Below, one piece after another: positions 1-5,468 of a stretch of DNA of 5,468 nucleotides (position 1 is the first letter of the stretch; every line of letters starts with the position of its first letter). The translations under genes and the position numbers were made by a program. This stretch comes from Rhodospirillaceae bacterium (GTDB lineage Bacteria > Pseudomonadota > Alphaproteobacteria > UBA9219): assembly GCA_003504035.1 (NCBI GenBank), contig DOBW01000118.1, forward strand, positions 3,965-9,432, in the 5' to 3' direction. A model generated the notes under the pieces. The model worked only from the letters and a program-made list of their open reading frames with translations, ran no database searches and was not told the origin of the DNA.

Positions 1-2
1 GG

Positions 3-1271
3 GGTATGGGACGCGCTTGTGTGGCGGGTGCGGGTGAGCTGCATATTGATTATGCCAACAAGCAAATGGAAGCGCGTGGTGTCACCATCAAGCAAGGCGA
101 TGTCATCACGATTGATGGTTCGAAAGGCGAGATTATGCTCGGTGAGGTCGCTACGCTTCATCCTGAATTGTCGGGTGATTTCTCAACACTTATGAGCTGG
201 GCAGATTCTGTGCGGACCTTGAAAGTGCGTGCCAACGCGGAAACAGAGCTTGATACCCGTACGGCGCTCAAATTTGGCGCTGAAGGAATTGGTCTTTGTC
301 GCACAGAGCATATGTTCTTTGACGAAAACCGTATCATTGCGGTACGTGAAATGATTATCGCCGATGATGAAACAGGACGCAGGGCGGCTTTGGACAAACT
401 TTTGCCGATGCAGCAAAAGGATTTTGAAGAGCTGTTTACTATTATGGATGGCTTGCCCGTGACCATCCGGCTTCTTGATCCGCCATTGCACGAGTTTCTG
501 CCCAAGAGCGAAAGCGAAATGGAAGCTGTCGCCAAAGCGGCGGGAACGGATGTGGCCAAGGTGAAGCGCCGCGCCCAAATGCTGCACGAGTCAAACCCGA
601 TGCTTGGGCATAGAGGTTGCCGTTTGGGCATTTCTTATCCTGAGATTTATGAAATGCAGGTTCGTGCGATTTTTGGCGCTGTCTTGGCTGTGAAAAAACT
701 AGGCAAGACTGTCTTGCCAGAAGTCATGATCCCGCTTGTGGCCAGTAAGCGAGAAATTGATCTTCTTGAGGCCATGGTGCGCCGCGTTGCAAAAGAGTCA
801 ATGGACACGGCAGGGACGAGCTTTGATTATCTTGTTGGAACGATGATTGAGCTGCCTCGTGCCGCGCTTCGGGCGGATGAGATTGCCAAAACAGCCGAGT
901 TCTTCAGCTTTGGCACGAATGATCTAACACAAACAACCTTTGGGTTGAGCCGTGATGATGCGGGTAATTTCTTGCCTGATTATTTGCGCGAAAATGTTCT
1001 TGAGCACGATCCTTTTGTAACGCTCGATCAAGAAGGTGTGGGTGAGCTGATTAAAATTGCTGCCGAGCGTGGCAAATCTACTCGCAGTGACATCAAGCTT
1101 GGGATTTGCGGTGAGCATGGTGGTGATCCCGCCTCGGTCAAGTTCTGTCACCGTGTTGGGCTGAATTATGTGTCTTGTTCGCCCTACCGTGTGCCTATTG
1201 CGCGCCTTGCCGCTGCACAGGCCGCGATTGAGACTGAGGCGGATCTTACCGCCCGTAAGAATGCCGCCTAA
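3..1271 (+). CDS. ppdK: Pyruvate phosphate dikinase, C-terminal part (5' end outside window)
   Basis: PPDK interconverts pyruvate + ATP + Pi and phosphoenolpyruvate + AMP + PPi in the cytoplasm. The reading frame is already open at the left edge. The first in-frame ATG (6) is internal: it belongs to the segment that follows the TRGGMTSHAAVVAR phospho-histidine motif in this family, so the ATP-grasp domain and swivelling His lie upstream. Counting from that Met, residues 1-45 are the end of the phosphohistidine domain, and about 60-415 form the PEP/pyruvate-binding TIM barrel. Recognisable motifs are GLCRTEHMFF (R99), RLLDPPLHEF (R155), GTMIELPRA (E282), FSFGTNDLTQ (N305, D306) and GICGEHGG (C368). 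These match the known catalytic residues of the Clostridium symbiosum enzyme (R561, R617, E745, N768, D769, C831), so the barrel looks intact and active. The end is normal (TAA) with a short Ala-rich tail. PEP synthase and enzyme I share the fold, but the motif set is PPDK-specific. Confidence 0.97.
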   Translation, partial: GMGRACVAGAGELHIDYANKQMEARGVTIKQGDVITIDGSKGEIMLGEVATLHPELSGDFSTLMSWADSVRTLKVRANAETELDTRTALKFGAEGIGLCRTEHMFFDENRIIAVREMIIADDETGRRAALDKLLPMQQKDFEELFTIMDGLPVTIRLLDPPLHEFLPKSESEMEAVAKAAGTDVAKVKRRAQMLHESNPMLGHRGCRLGISYPEIYEMQVRAIFGAVLAVKKLGKTVLPEVMIPLVASKREIDLLEAMVRRVAKESMDTAGTSFDYLVGTMIELPRAALRADEIAKTAEFFSFGTNDLTQTTFGLSRDDAGNFLPDYLRENVLEHDPFVTLDQEGVGELIKIAAERGKSTRSDIKLGICGEHGGDPASVKFCHRVGLNYVSCSPYRVPIARLAAAQAAIETEADLTARKNAA

Positions 1272-1318
1272 AAACTTATGCGCAATCTTATCAGGTTGGG
1301 CTGCAAATTGCTTTTATC

Positions 1319-1335
1319 TGCGCTTCGCTTGCGCA
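1319..1335. other. Small GC hairpin in the convergent gap; weak terminator candidate
   Basis: The 100-bp gap between the convergent stops (1272-1371) contains TGCGC-ttcgctt-GCGCA, a perfect 5-bp stem with a 7-nt loop. No T-run follows directly on either strand. A second possible pairing lies downstream: GGGG at 1350-1353, a TTTTT-AAAA stretch, then CCCC at 1369-1372, which could fold on either strand. Two genes end here head-on, so a bidirectional terminator is expected, but neither structure is a convincing intrinsic one. The hairpin next to the AAGATGACGGGG-type stretch (1342-1353) also resembles degenerate intergenic palindromic repeats seen in many proteobacteria. That comparison is from memory. 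Confidence 0.25.
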
Positions 1336-1371
1336 CGTACCAAGATGACGGGGTTTTTAAAATCTTAGCCC

Positions 1372-3180
1372 CTACTTACATCTTATTGTTTTCTGCGCCA
1401 GAAGTAATCCTTCCCAATCTCGCACAAAACGTGGGGTGTCGAAAAGGGGCAGAGAGGTGTTTTTCTTGCCCAAATGATTTTCTAGCGCTTTCCGTTTGTC
1501 CTTATTCCGCATCAGATCGAGACATAGCGCCTTATATTCCTCCAGCCCTTTTGTCACGAGCTGCGGTAGCTCGGCTGCGCTCAGCAGACTTGCGGCCACG
1601 CGGGAGATGAAACTCTTTCCGGCCATTGTCACCACGGGCGTGCCCGCCCAGAGCGCATCGCTGGTGGTTGTGTGGCCCCCAATAGGGAAAGTATCTAATG
1701 CTAGATCGACATGCTCATATCGTGCAAGATGCTCGTCCAACGGTAGGGGGGGGGCGAAGAAAAGCCGCGTTGGATCAATGCCACTCTCTTGTGCATGGGC
1801 CTTCAAATTTTCACAAGCTTCATCATTGGAAGCGTAAAGCCAAAGAATTGAACCCGACTCTTCACTCAGCAAATTGCACCATATATCAAAGACTTCCGGT
1901 GTGATCTTGTAGCTTTGGTTGAAGCTTGCGAGAACCAGTTTATCTTCCGGCAAGCCACAGGCTTTTTTGTTTTTTGGAGCCGCTATTTCTTTTTGGCGAT
2001 CATTGATTTGATAGGTGTTGGGAAGTCGCCAAACTTCTTCGGTGAAGTGTTTTTCTTTGCCTTCAGGGATCGTAATCGCATCGCCCACAAAGGCATCGAT
2101 AAAGGGAGCTCCTGTTGTTGCCGGAAAGCCTAGCCAATGGAGCTGAAGCGGTGCAGGCCGATAGGCGAGGATATCCAGCCTCCCGCCCGTTGTGTGGCCT
2201 TTCAGATCAACAAGAATGTCAATTTCATCTTCGCGAATCCGCGTTGCGCATTCTTGAGGTGTCAGGGCGTTTAGCTCAATGAAATGGTCGGCCTCGCGGC
2301 GCAGGCGTGCTCTGATTTTCGAGCCATCATCAACCCCATAGCTATATGCAAAGACCTCGAAATGCGTGCGATCATGAAGCGTGAAAAGCTCCGCTATAAG
2401 CCAAGCCGTGGCATGGGCATGAAAGTCCGAGGAAAGATAACCAATGCGTTTTCGTGCATGGGCGTAAGGTGGCGGTGCAGGTAGGGCGGGTAGGTGGCCT
2501 AAATTCTGGGCTATAAAACGTTCAGCCGATTCTTTTTGCAAGTCCGGATCATCAAATAACAAAGCCGTAATGTTTGGCGGAAATGAAGAGGTTGGCTCTG
2601 TTTCTTCATCCCAAATACAAAGTTGTCGACAGGCAAAAAGATATTGACCTTTGCCTTGCGGATTATTGGGCCTCAGAGACAACGCTTTGCGCCAATATGT
2701 GATGGCCTGCGTGAGCTGGCCGTTTTTTTGTGCAAAGCGAGCCAGCGCCTCCCATATCTCGGGGCGCTCAGGGTGGTGGCGGGCGGCTCCTTCCAAAAGG
2801 CCAGTGGCTTCTTCGCGCTCTTTGGCTTTTGGGCTTGTTCCCAGAAGGCGGGCGAGGTTGAAGGTCACTTCCATCCATGCCGGATGAGCCAAAAGGGCAC
2901 GGCGATAAAGGCTGATAGCGCGGGGGATATCCTTTGTTTGCTCGGCAATATGGGCTCCAAGTTGCAGAATGTTGTGGTCTTTGGGTGTGACGCGCAGGGC
3001 TGCTTTGACGGCTTTGTCAGCCGCTTCAATCTCGCCCGTGCGCACGAGGCTCATTAGGCGTAGGAATCGTTGTTTAGCGGCTTGCGACAAATAAAATCCT
3101 AATCTGTTGCACTCTATTTTTTTACTAGGGTCTGCACTCATAATTAACGTGGGTTCTGGCCCTAGCCTGTTGCACTTCAT
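1372..3180 (-). CDS. TPR-containing GT41 glycosyltransferase (O-GlcNAc transferase/SPINDLY family)
   Basis: This is a 602-residue protein with no signal peptide or membrane segment, so probably cytoplasmic. About four TPR-like helical pairs lie at residues 37-175, a linker at 176-240, and a GT41 catalytic domain from about 243 to 590. Motifs match human OGT: IGYLSSDFHAH (H256, equivalent to H498), LVDLKGHTTGGR (323-334), RPAPLQLHWLGFPATTGAP (341-359), FNQSYKI (K425, equivalent to K842) and DTFPIGGHTTTSDALWAGTP (H503, T504, T505, D508, equivalent to H920-D925). The donor pocket therefore looks complete. The family transfers a sugar from a UDP- or GDP-sugar to Ser/Thr of proteins; donor and acceptor here cannot be read from sequence. 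It has far fewer TPRs than human OGT. A nine-C run interrupts codons 476-479. The start is uncertain: ATG at 3180 has no clear ribosome site; alternatives are ATG at 3141 (M14) and TTG at 3090 (L31), the latter with AGGA six bases upstream. It stands alone, convergent with ppdK and divergent from the CorC-like gene. Confidence 0.92.
   Translation of the reverse strand: MKCNRLGPEPTLIMSADPSKKIECNRLGFYLSQAAKQRFLRLMSLVRTGEIEAADKAVKAALRVTPKDHNILQLGAHIAEQTKDIPRAISLYRRALLAHPAWMEVTFNLARLLGTSPKAKEREEATGLLEGAARHHPERPEIWEALARFAQKNGQLTQAITYWRKALSLRPNNPQGKGQYLFACRQLCIWDEETEPTSSFPPNITALLFDDPDLQKESAERFIAQNLGHLPALPAPPPYAHARKRIGYLSSDFHAHATAWLIAELFTLHDRTHFEVFAYSYGVDDGSKIRARLRREADHFIELNALTPQECATRIREDEIDILVDLKGHTTGGRLDILAYRPAPLQLHWLGFPATTGAPFIDAFVGDAITIPEGKEKHFTEEVWRLPNTYQINDRQKEIAAPKNKKACGLPEDKLVLASFNQSYKITPEVFDIWCNLLSEESGSILWLYASNDEACENLKAHAQESGIDPTRLFFAPPLPLDEHLARYEHVDLALDTFPIGGHTTTSDALWAGTPVVTMAGKSFISRVAASLLSAAELPQLVTKGLEEYKALCLDLMRNKDKRKALENHLGKKNTSLPLFDTPRFVRDWEGLLLAQKTIRCK
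1746..1754 (-). repeat. Nine-C homopolymer inside the GT41 coding sequence
   Basis: The plus strand shows nine consecutive G, which read as nine C in the coding direction (GCC CCC CCC CTA), encoding A476-P477-P478-L479. The tract lies between the N- and C-lobe motifs, upstream of the HTT donor-binding motif at 503-508. By hand translation, loss of one C gives a TAG after residue 492 and gain of one C gives a TGA after residue 488. Either slip would remove the C-terminal half of the donor site. The tract is certain as sequence; slippage in vivo is not shown. Confidence 0.9.
3098..3126. repeat. Direct repeat copy A (29 bp, inside the GT41 5' coding region)
   Basis: This stretch matches 3161-3189 at 24 of 29 positions. 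The shared core is CTGTTGCACT, followed by two swapped bases and a T-run ending in ACT. The copies start 63 bp apart, which is 21 codons and also six helical turns. On the coding strand this copy encodes SKK-IECNRLG (residues 19-28), with ATA (I22) where copy B has the ATG start. The 34 bp between the copies are not clearly duplicated, although a further TGCACT lies at 3133-3138. Confidence 0.75.
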
Positions 3181-3189
3181 TTTTTAACT
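3161..3189. repeat. Direct repeat copy B (29 bp, spanning the GT41 start codon)
   Basis: This is the partner of the repeat at 3098-3126. It spans the annotated GT41 start: on the minus strand it reads AGTTAAAAA, then ATG, then AAGTGCAACAGGCTAGG, giving MKCNRLG. It therefore runs from untranslated leader into coding sequence. It could be a duplicated gene start or a pair of same-face regulator sites close to both divergent promoters. The TTGCAC inside it also resembles a -35 element for plus-strand transcription, with a weak TTACAT 16 bp downstream. Confidence 0.75.
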
Positions 3190-3190
3190 C

Positions 3191-3219
3191 GTTACATTGT
3201 GCGGCAGTCCTTTCATAAT
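3191..3219 (+). promoter_or_regulatory. Candidate sigma-70-type promoter for the CorC-like/solute-binding unit
   Basis: GTTACA (3191-3196; four of six consensus bases) and CATAAT (3214-3219; five of six) are separated by 17 bp. Transcription would begin around 3225-3227, only a few bases before the ATG at 3229. No Shine-Dalgarno sequence is visible upstream of that ATG, so a leaderless or nearly leaderless transcript would fit. A weaker alternative uses TTGCAC (3170-3175) and TTACAT (3192-3197). Confidence 0.38.
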
Positions 3220-3224
3220 CACAA
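3196..3224 (-). promoter_or_regulatory. Candidate sigma-70-type promoter for the GT41 gene
   Basis: On the minus strand, TTGTGA (3219-3224) and CACAAT (3196-3201) are separated by 17 bp, each matching four of six consensus bases. Transcription would start near 3189. That leaves only about nine bases before the ATG at 3180, so translation may start at one of the downstream alternatives, ATG 3141 or TTG 3090. It overlaps the promoter predicted for the divergent gene, so the two could compete for polymerase. Recognised by eye only. Confidence 0.35.
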
Positions 3225-3228
3225 GCCC

Positions 3229-4545
3229 ATGCTTATTAACCTCGGAATCGTTTTTATCCTTCTCTTGCTCAATGGCTTTTTTGCGATGTCCGAGCTTGCG
3301 CTTGTTTCCGCGCGCCATGGCCGTCTGAGCAAAATGGCGCAAGAGGGCAAAACGAAAAGAAAAAGAAAAGGCGCGCGGCTGGCTTTAGACCTAGCCAATG
3401 ATCAAGCCTCCTTTCTTTCCATTGTCCAAATCGGTGTCACGCTCAACAGCATTCTGGCTGGCGCTTTTTCGGGAGCGGCTCTGGCTGAGCCATTGGGCGT
3501 GTTTTTGAATGAAATCCCTCATCTTGCACCACATGGCCAGCAGATAGCCTTCATTCTTACTGTTACTCTTGTCAGTTATTTCAGTTTGGTTGTGGGTGAA
3601 CTTGTGCCCAAGCGCATAGGTCTGTCTTACGCTGAAGCCATAGCGGTACGTGTGGCTTGGGTTATGCATTTTCTGGCTTTTCTTATAGCGCCGGCTGTTT
3701 GGCTTTTAAAACTGTCAACGGATTTTCTTTTGAAGCTTTTGGGACTTAATGGCGCACGCGAGGCGGATGTAACGGAAGACGAGGTCAAAGATCTCATAGA
3801 AGAAGGCACACAATCAGGCGCGATTATGCCAGCCGAGAAAGATATGCTCGATGGTGTTATGCGCTTAAGCGACCGGAATGTGCGCCGTTTGATGACGCCA
3901 AGAATAGATCTTGTTTGGCTTAGTGCAGACGCTTCTTACGAAGAAAACAGAGAAACCATTTTAGAAAGTGGGTATAGCCGCTTGGTGTTGGCGCGCGGTG
4001 ATCTGGATGAAGTTGTTGGTATTGTTTATGCCAAGGATGTTTTAGGTGCTTTGATGCGCAACAGGAAGATAGATCTTGAGGGGCTTGCCCATGAGGCTTT
4101 GCTTATTCCTGATTCAACATCCGTTTTACGTCTTCTCGATCAGTTTAAGAATAGTGGCCAGCATTTGGCTGTTGTCATTGATGAATATGGTAGTGTTGAA
4201 GGCTTGGTGACATTAACCGATGTGCTCGAGGCTATTGTTGGTGATTTGCCTGAAAATGGTCATGAAGATGATGAAAAGCCCGTGCAGCAGGAAAATGGAA
4301 GTTGGCTTTTTGATGGGATGACACCCATTGATGAGGTTGAGGCACTGATTGGGATGAAAAATCTGTGTGAAGGCGATGATTTCCATACGTTGGCAGGATT
4401 TATGATCGATAAGCTGGAAAACCTTCCTGTGGTGGACGACAGCCTTTTGTGGAATGGGGTATGTTTTAATGTTACAGAAATGGAAGGCCGCCGCATTAAG
4501 CAAGTCGCCGTCGTCTGTCGTCCTGTATCGGGAGAAAAATTATGA
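3229..4545 (+). CDS. CNNM/CorC-family membrane protein (DUF21-CBS-CorC_HlyC), probable Mg2+ exporter
   Basis: This 438-residue inner-membrane protein has the complete order of the family. The DUF21/CNNM transmembrane domain covers about 1-175, with hydrophobic segments at 1-24, about 62-90, 104-123 and 142-173, and the conserved GELVPKRIGLSYAE motif at 123-136. The CBS pair covers about 222-345, opened by RLMTPRID and including IDEYGSVEGLVTLTDVLEAIVGDLPE-type sequence. The CorC_HlyC domain covers about 358-435. Related proteins (bacterial CorC, MpfA; eukaryotic CNNM) export Mg2+, with the CBS pair binding nucleotide; the 'hemolysin' label is historical. I chose ATG 3229 because MLINLGIVFILLLLNGFFAM is the standard family N-terminus. 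A GTG at 3199 would add ten polar residues (MRQSFHNHKP) and also lacks a ribosome site. A basic stretch, KTKRKRKGAR (41-50), sits in the first cytoplasmic loop. It is translationally coupled to the next gene. The transported ion here is inferred from the family. Confidence 0.93.
   Translation: MLINLGIVFILLLLNGFFAMSELALVSARHGRLSKMAQEGKTKRKRKGARLALDLANDQASFLSIVQIGVTLNSILAGAFSGAALAEPLGVFLNEIPHLAPHGQQIAFILTVTLVSYFSLVVGELVPKRIGLSYAEAIAVRVAWVMHFLAFLIAPAVWLLKLSTDFLLKLLGLNGAREADVTEDEVKDLIEEGTQSGAIMPAEKDMLDGVMRLSDRNVRRLMTPRIDLVWLSADASYEENRETILESGYSRLVLARGDLDEVVGIVYAKDVLGALMRNRKIDLEGLAHEALLIPDSTSVLRLLDQFKNSGQHLAVVIDEYGSVEGLVTLTDVLEAIVGDLPENGHEDDEKPVQQENGSWLFDGMTPIDEVEALIGMKNLCEGDDFHTLAGFMIDKLENLPVVDDSLLWNGVCFNVTEMEGRRIKQVAVVCRPVSGEKL
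4530..4534 (+). promoter_or_regulatory. Ribosome binding site of the solute-binding protein gene
   Basis: GGGAG ends seven bases before the ATG at 4542 and lies within the last codons of the CorC-like gene. It fixes the start of the downstream gene at the ATGA overlap and suggests reinitiation or direct loading on the same mRNA. It is the clearest Shine-Dalgarno site in the window. Confidence 0.7.
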
Positions 4546-5411
4546 ATCTTAAATCAGTTCTCGTTGTTGCCCTCGTTGCGCTAATTGGCGTTTGGGCTGG
4601 GCAGTCGCTTAACCATTCCTCACAAAAGGAGGCAAAAGCTGAAACAGCGTTTGATCGTGTGATGCGCACCCAAACGTTGCGGTGTAGTTATATTGTTTGG
4701 CCGCCGGAGTTTGAGGTTGATCCTGTTTCGGGCAAAAAAGGGGGTATTGCTTATGATGTTATTACAGAGGCCACAAAGCGCCTCAACTTAAAAATTGATT
4801 GGATTGAAGAAGTCAATTTCTCGACAATGTCGGAAGGATTTAAAACGGATCGCTATGATGCCTTATGTTTTTCTCTTTATCGTGATAGTCCGCGTGCAAG
4901 CTGGGCTGAAATGACGGTGCCTTTTTATTATTCAGGGCAGGGGGCCTTTGTTCGCCAAGACGACAATAGATTTTCGGCAGATAATTTGGCGGCTATCAAT
5001 GATCCCAGTGTGACGATTGCGACAATTGATGGTGAAATGTCGGCTATTATTGCGCGGCGTGATTTTCCAAAGGCCAAAACAATTTCTTTGCCTCAGAATA
5101 GTTCGGTTGCCGAAGCACTGATGAATGTGACAACCAAAAAGGCGGATATTACTTTTGTGAATGTGAATGTGGCAGCTCTTTTTGATCGCGCGAGTCCAAA
5201 TCTCATCAAAAATCTGGATGTTGAGCGTCCGCTGGTCTTGTTTTCCCATGCCATGGCGTTCAAAAAAGGCGAGCATTCCCTTAAGAGCATGTTCGATATT
5301 GTGATTGAAGAAATGCATAATCAGGGTGTCATAAGAAACATCTTGAAGCGCTATCAGATTGCGCAAGGCAGCTTTTTTCAGGTCGCGCAGCCTTATGCAC
5401 CGTTAAAGTAG
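4542..5411 (+). CDS. Exported family-3 solute-binding protein (SBP_bac_3-like), no transporter partner in window
   Basis: This 289-residue protein starts with Lys at position 4 and a hydrophobic core at about 5-20. This is either a cleavable signal peptide (possible site after AKA, residue 33) or an uncleaved anchor. There is no lipobox Cys. The rest is a two-lobed periplasmic binding protein: LRCSYIVWPPEFEVD opens lobe 1 (46-60), GGIAYDVITEA follows (67-77), then RYDALCFSLYRDSPRASWAEM (104-124) and PFYYSGQGAFV (127-137). The hinge to lobe 2 lies near 138-160, and KKADITFVNVN at 199-209 precedes a return to lobe 1. R118 sits where family members bind the ligand carboxylate. N207 replaces the Asp that usually binds the ligand amino group, so the ligand may not be a standard amino acid. 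C48 and C109 lie on strands that neighbour each other in this fold and could form a disulfide. The gene overlaps the CorC-like gene by 4 bp. The ligand is unknown; an ABC or TRAP partner must be elsewhere, or the protein is a sensor. Confidence 0.85.
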   Translation: MNLKSVLVVALVALIGVWAGQSLNHSSQKEAKAETAFDRVMRTQTLRCSYIVWPPEFEVDPVSGKKGGIAYDVITEATKRLNLKIDWIEEVNFSTMSEGFKTDRYDALCFSLYRDSPRASWAEMTVPFYYSGQGAFVRQDDNRFSADNLAAINDPSVTIATIDGEMSAIIARRDFPKAKTISLPQNSSVAEALMNVTTKKADITFVNVNVAALFDRASPNLIKNLDVERPLVLFSHAMAFKKGEHSLKSMFDIVIEEMHNQGVIRNILKRYQIAQGSFFQVAQPYAPLK

Positions 5412-5420
5412 TTTTTAACG
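5401..5420 (+). terminator. AT-rich hairpin over the stop codon; weak terminator candidate
   Basis: CGTTAAA (5401-5407) and TTTAACG (5414-5420) form a perfect 7-bp inverted repeat around a 6-nt loop that includes the TAG stop of the solute-binding protein. The stem is AT-rich and is not followed by a T-run, so as an intrinsic terminator it is weak. The last bases (5421-5468) contain two open ATGs (5444 and 5451), either of which could begin another plus-strand gene, but too little is visible to call one. Confidence 0.25.
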
Positions 5421-5468
5421 TTGAATAGGGCTTTTATATCAGAATGAGAAATGGTGCCGGCAGAGAGG

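Noticed and set aside
158..631. Minus-strand open frames of 157 and 134 codons opposite ppdK
   Set aside because: They lie antisense to a strongly conserved PPDK barrel, show no recognisable domain and have Ser/Arg-rich composition typical of shadow frames.
1278..1610. Plus-strand 110-codon frame crossing the convergent gap into the glycosyltransferase gene
   Set aside because: Most of it is antisense to conserved GT41 coding sequence, it has no ribosome site, and its translation resembles no family I know.
2623..3057. Plus-strand 144-codon frame antisense to the TPR region
   Set aside because: It covers the TPR helices on the opposite strand. The real signal is clearly on the minus strand, so this is a shadow.
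3098..3189. TGCACT repeats as a CRISPR-like array or iteron origin
   Set aside because: There are only two good copies plus one short match, with unequal spacing of the third. No spacers, replication gene or DnaA boxes were seen.
3199..3228. GTG start at 3199 for the CorC-like gene
   Set aside because: It would add ten polar residues ahead of a canonical family N-terminus, has no ribosome site, and overlaps the predicted -10 elements.
3229..4545. Annotation of the CorC-like gene as a hemolysin
   Set aside because: The HlyC/TlyC name is historical. The DUF21-CBS-CorC_HlyC order matches Mg2+ exporters of the CNNM/CorC group and nothing here suggests a toxin.
4932..5366. Minus-strand 144-codon frame opposite the solute-binding protein
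   Set aside because: His/Ile/Asn-rich composition, no domain, and antisense to a clear SBP_bac_3 sequence.
5444..5468. Start of a further plus-strand gene at ATG 5444 or 5451
   Set aside because: Only 18-25 bases remain before the edge and neither ATG has a convincing ribosome site, so no gene can be supported.

Overview
The window reads as an ordinary chromosomal stretch of a Gram-negative bacterium. I favour an alphaproteobacterium, from the character of the pyruvate phosphate dikinase and from the presence of a bacterial SPINDLY/OGT-type glycosyltransferase. That is an impression from protein families, not a phylogenetic result. Base composition looks close to 50% GC and codon use is similar across the genes. 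I see no insertion sequence, phage gene, CRISPR array, tRNA or rRNA.

Layout. (1) Positions 3-1271, plus strand: the C-terminal part of pyruvate phosphate dikinase (ppdK), cut by the left edge just after the phospho-histidine motif. (2) 1272-1371: a 100-bp gap between convergent genes with a short GC hairpin and no strong terminator. (3) 1372-3180, minus strand: a TPR protein fused to a GT41 (O-GlcNAc transferase/SPINDLY) glycosyltransferase domain. (4) About 3181-3228: a short divergent promoter region next to a 29-bp imperfect direct repeat with a 63-bp period that overlaps the start of the glycosyltransferase gene. (5) 3229-4545, plus strand: a CNNM/CorC (HlyC/TlyC-type) membrane protein with a DUF21 transmembrane domain, a CBS pair and a CorC/HlyC C-terminal domain. 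(6) 4542-5411, plus strand: an exported family-3 solute-binding protein whose start codon overlaps the stop of the CorC-like gene (ATGA). (7) 5412-5468: a short unresolved tail.

Functionally these are three separate units: central carbon metabolism (PEP/pyruvate interconversion), a glycosyltransferase of unknown acceptor, and a two-gene unit pairing a probable Mg2+ exporter with an orphan solute-binding protein. I found no clear new multi-gene system. The observations most worth a second look are a nine-C homopolymer inside the glycosyltransferase catalytic domain, where a slip of one base either way truncates the protein before its donor-binding motif; the duplicated start-region repeat of that gene; and the translationally coupled CorC-like/solute-binding pair, possibly transcribed as a near-leaderless mRNA.
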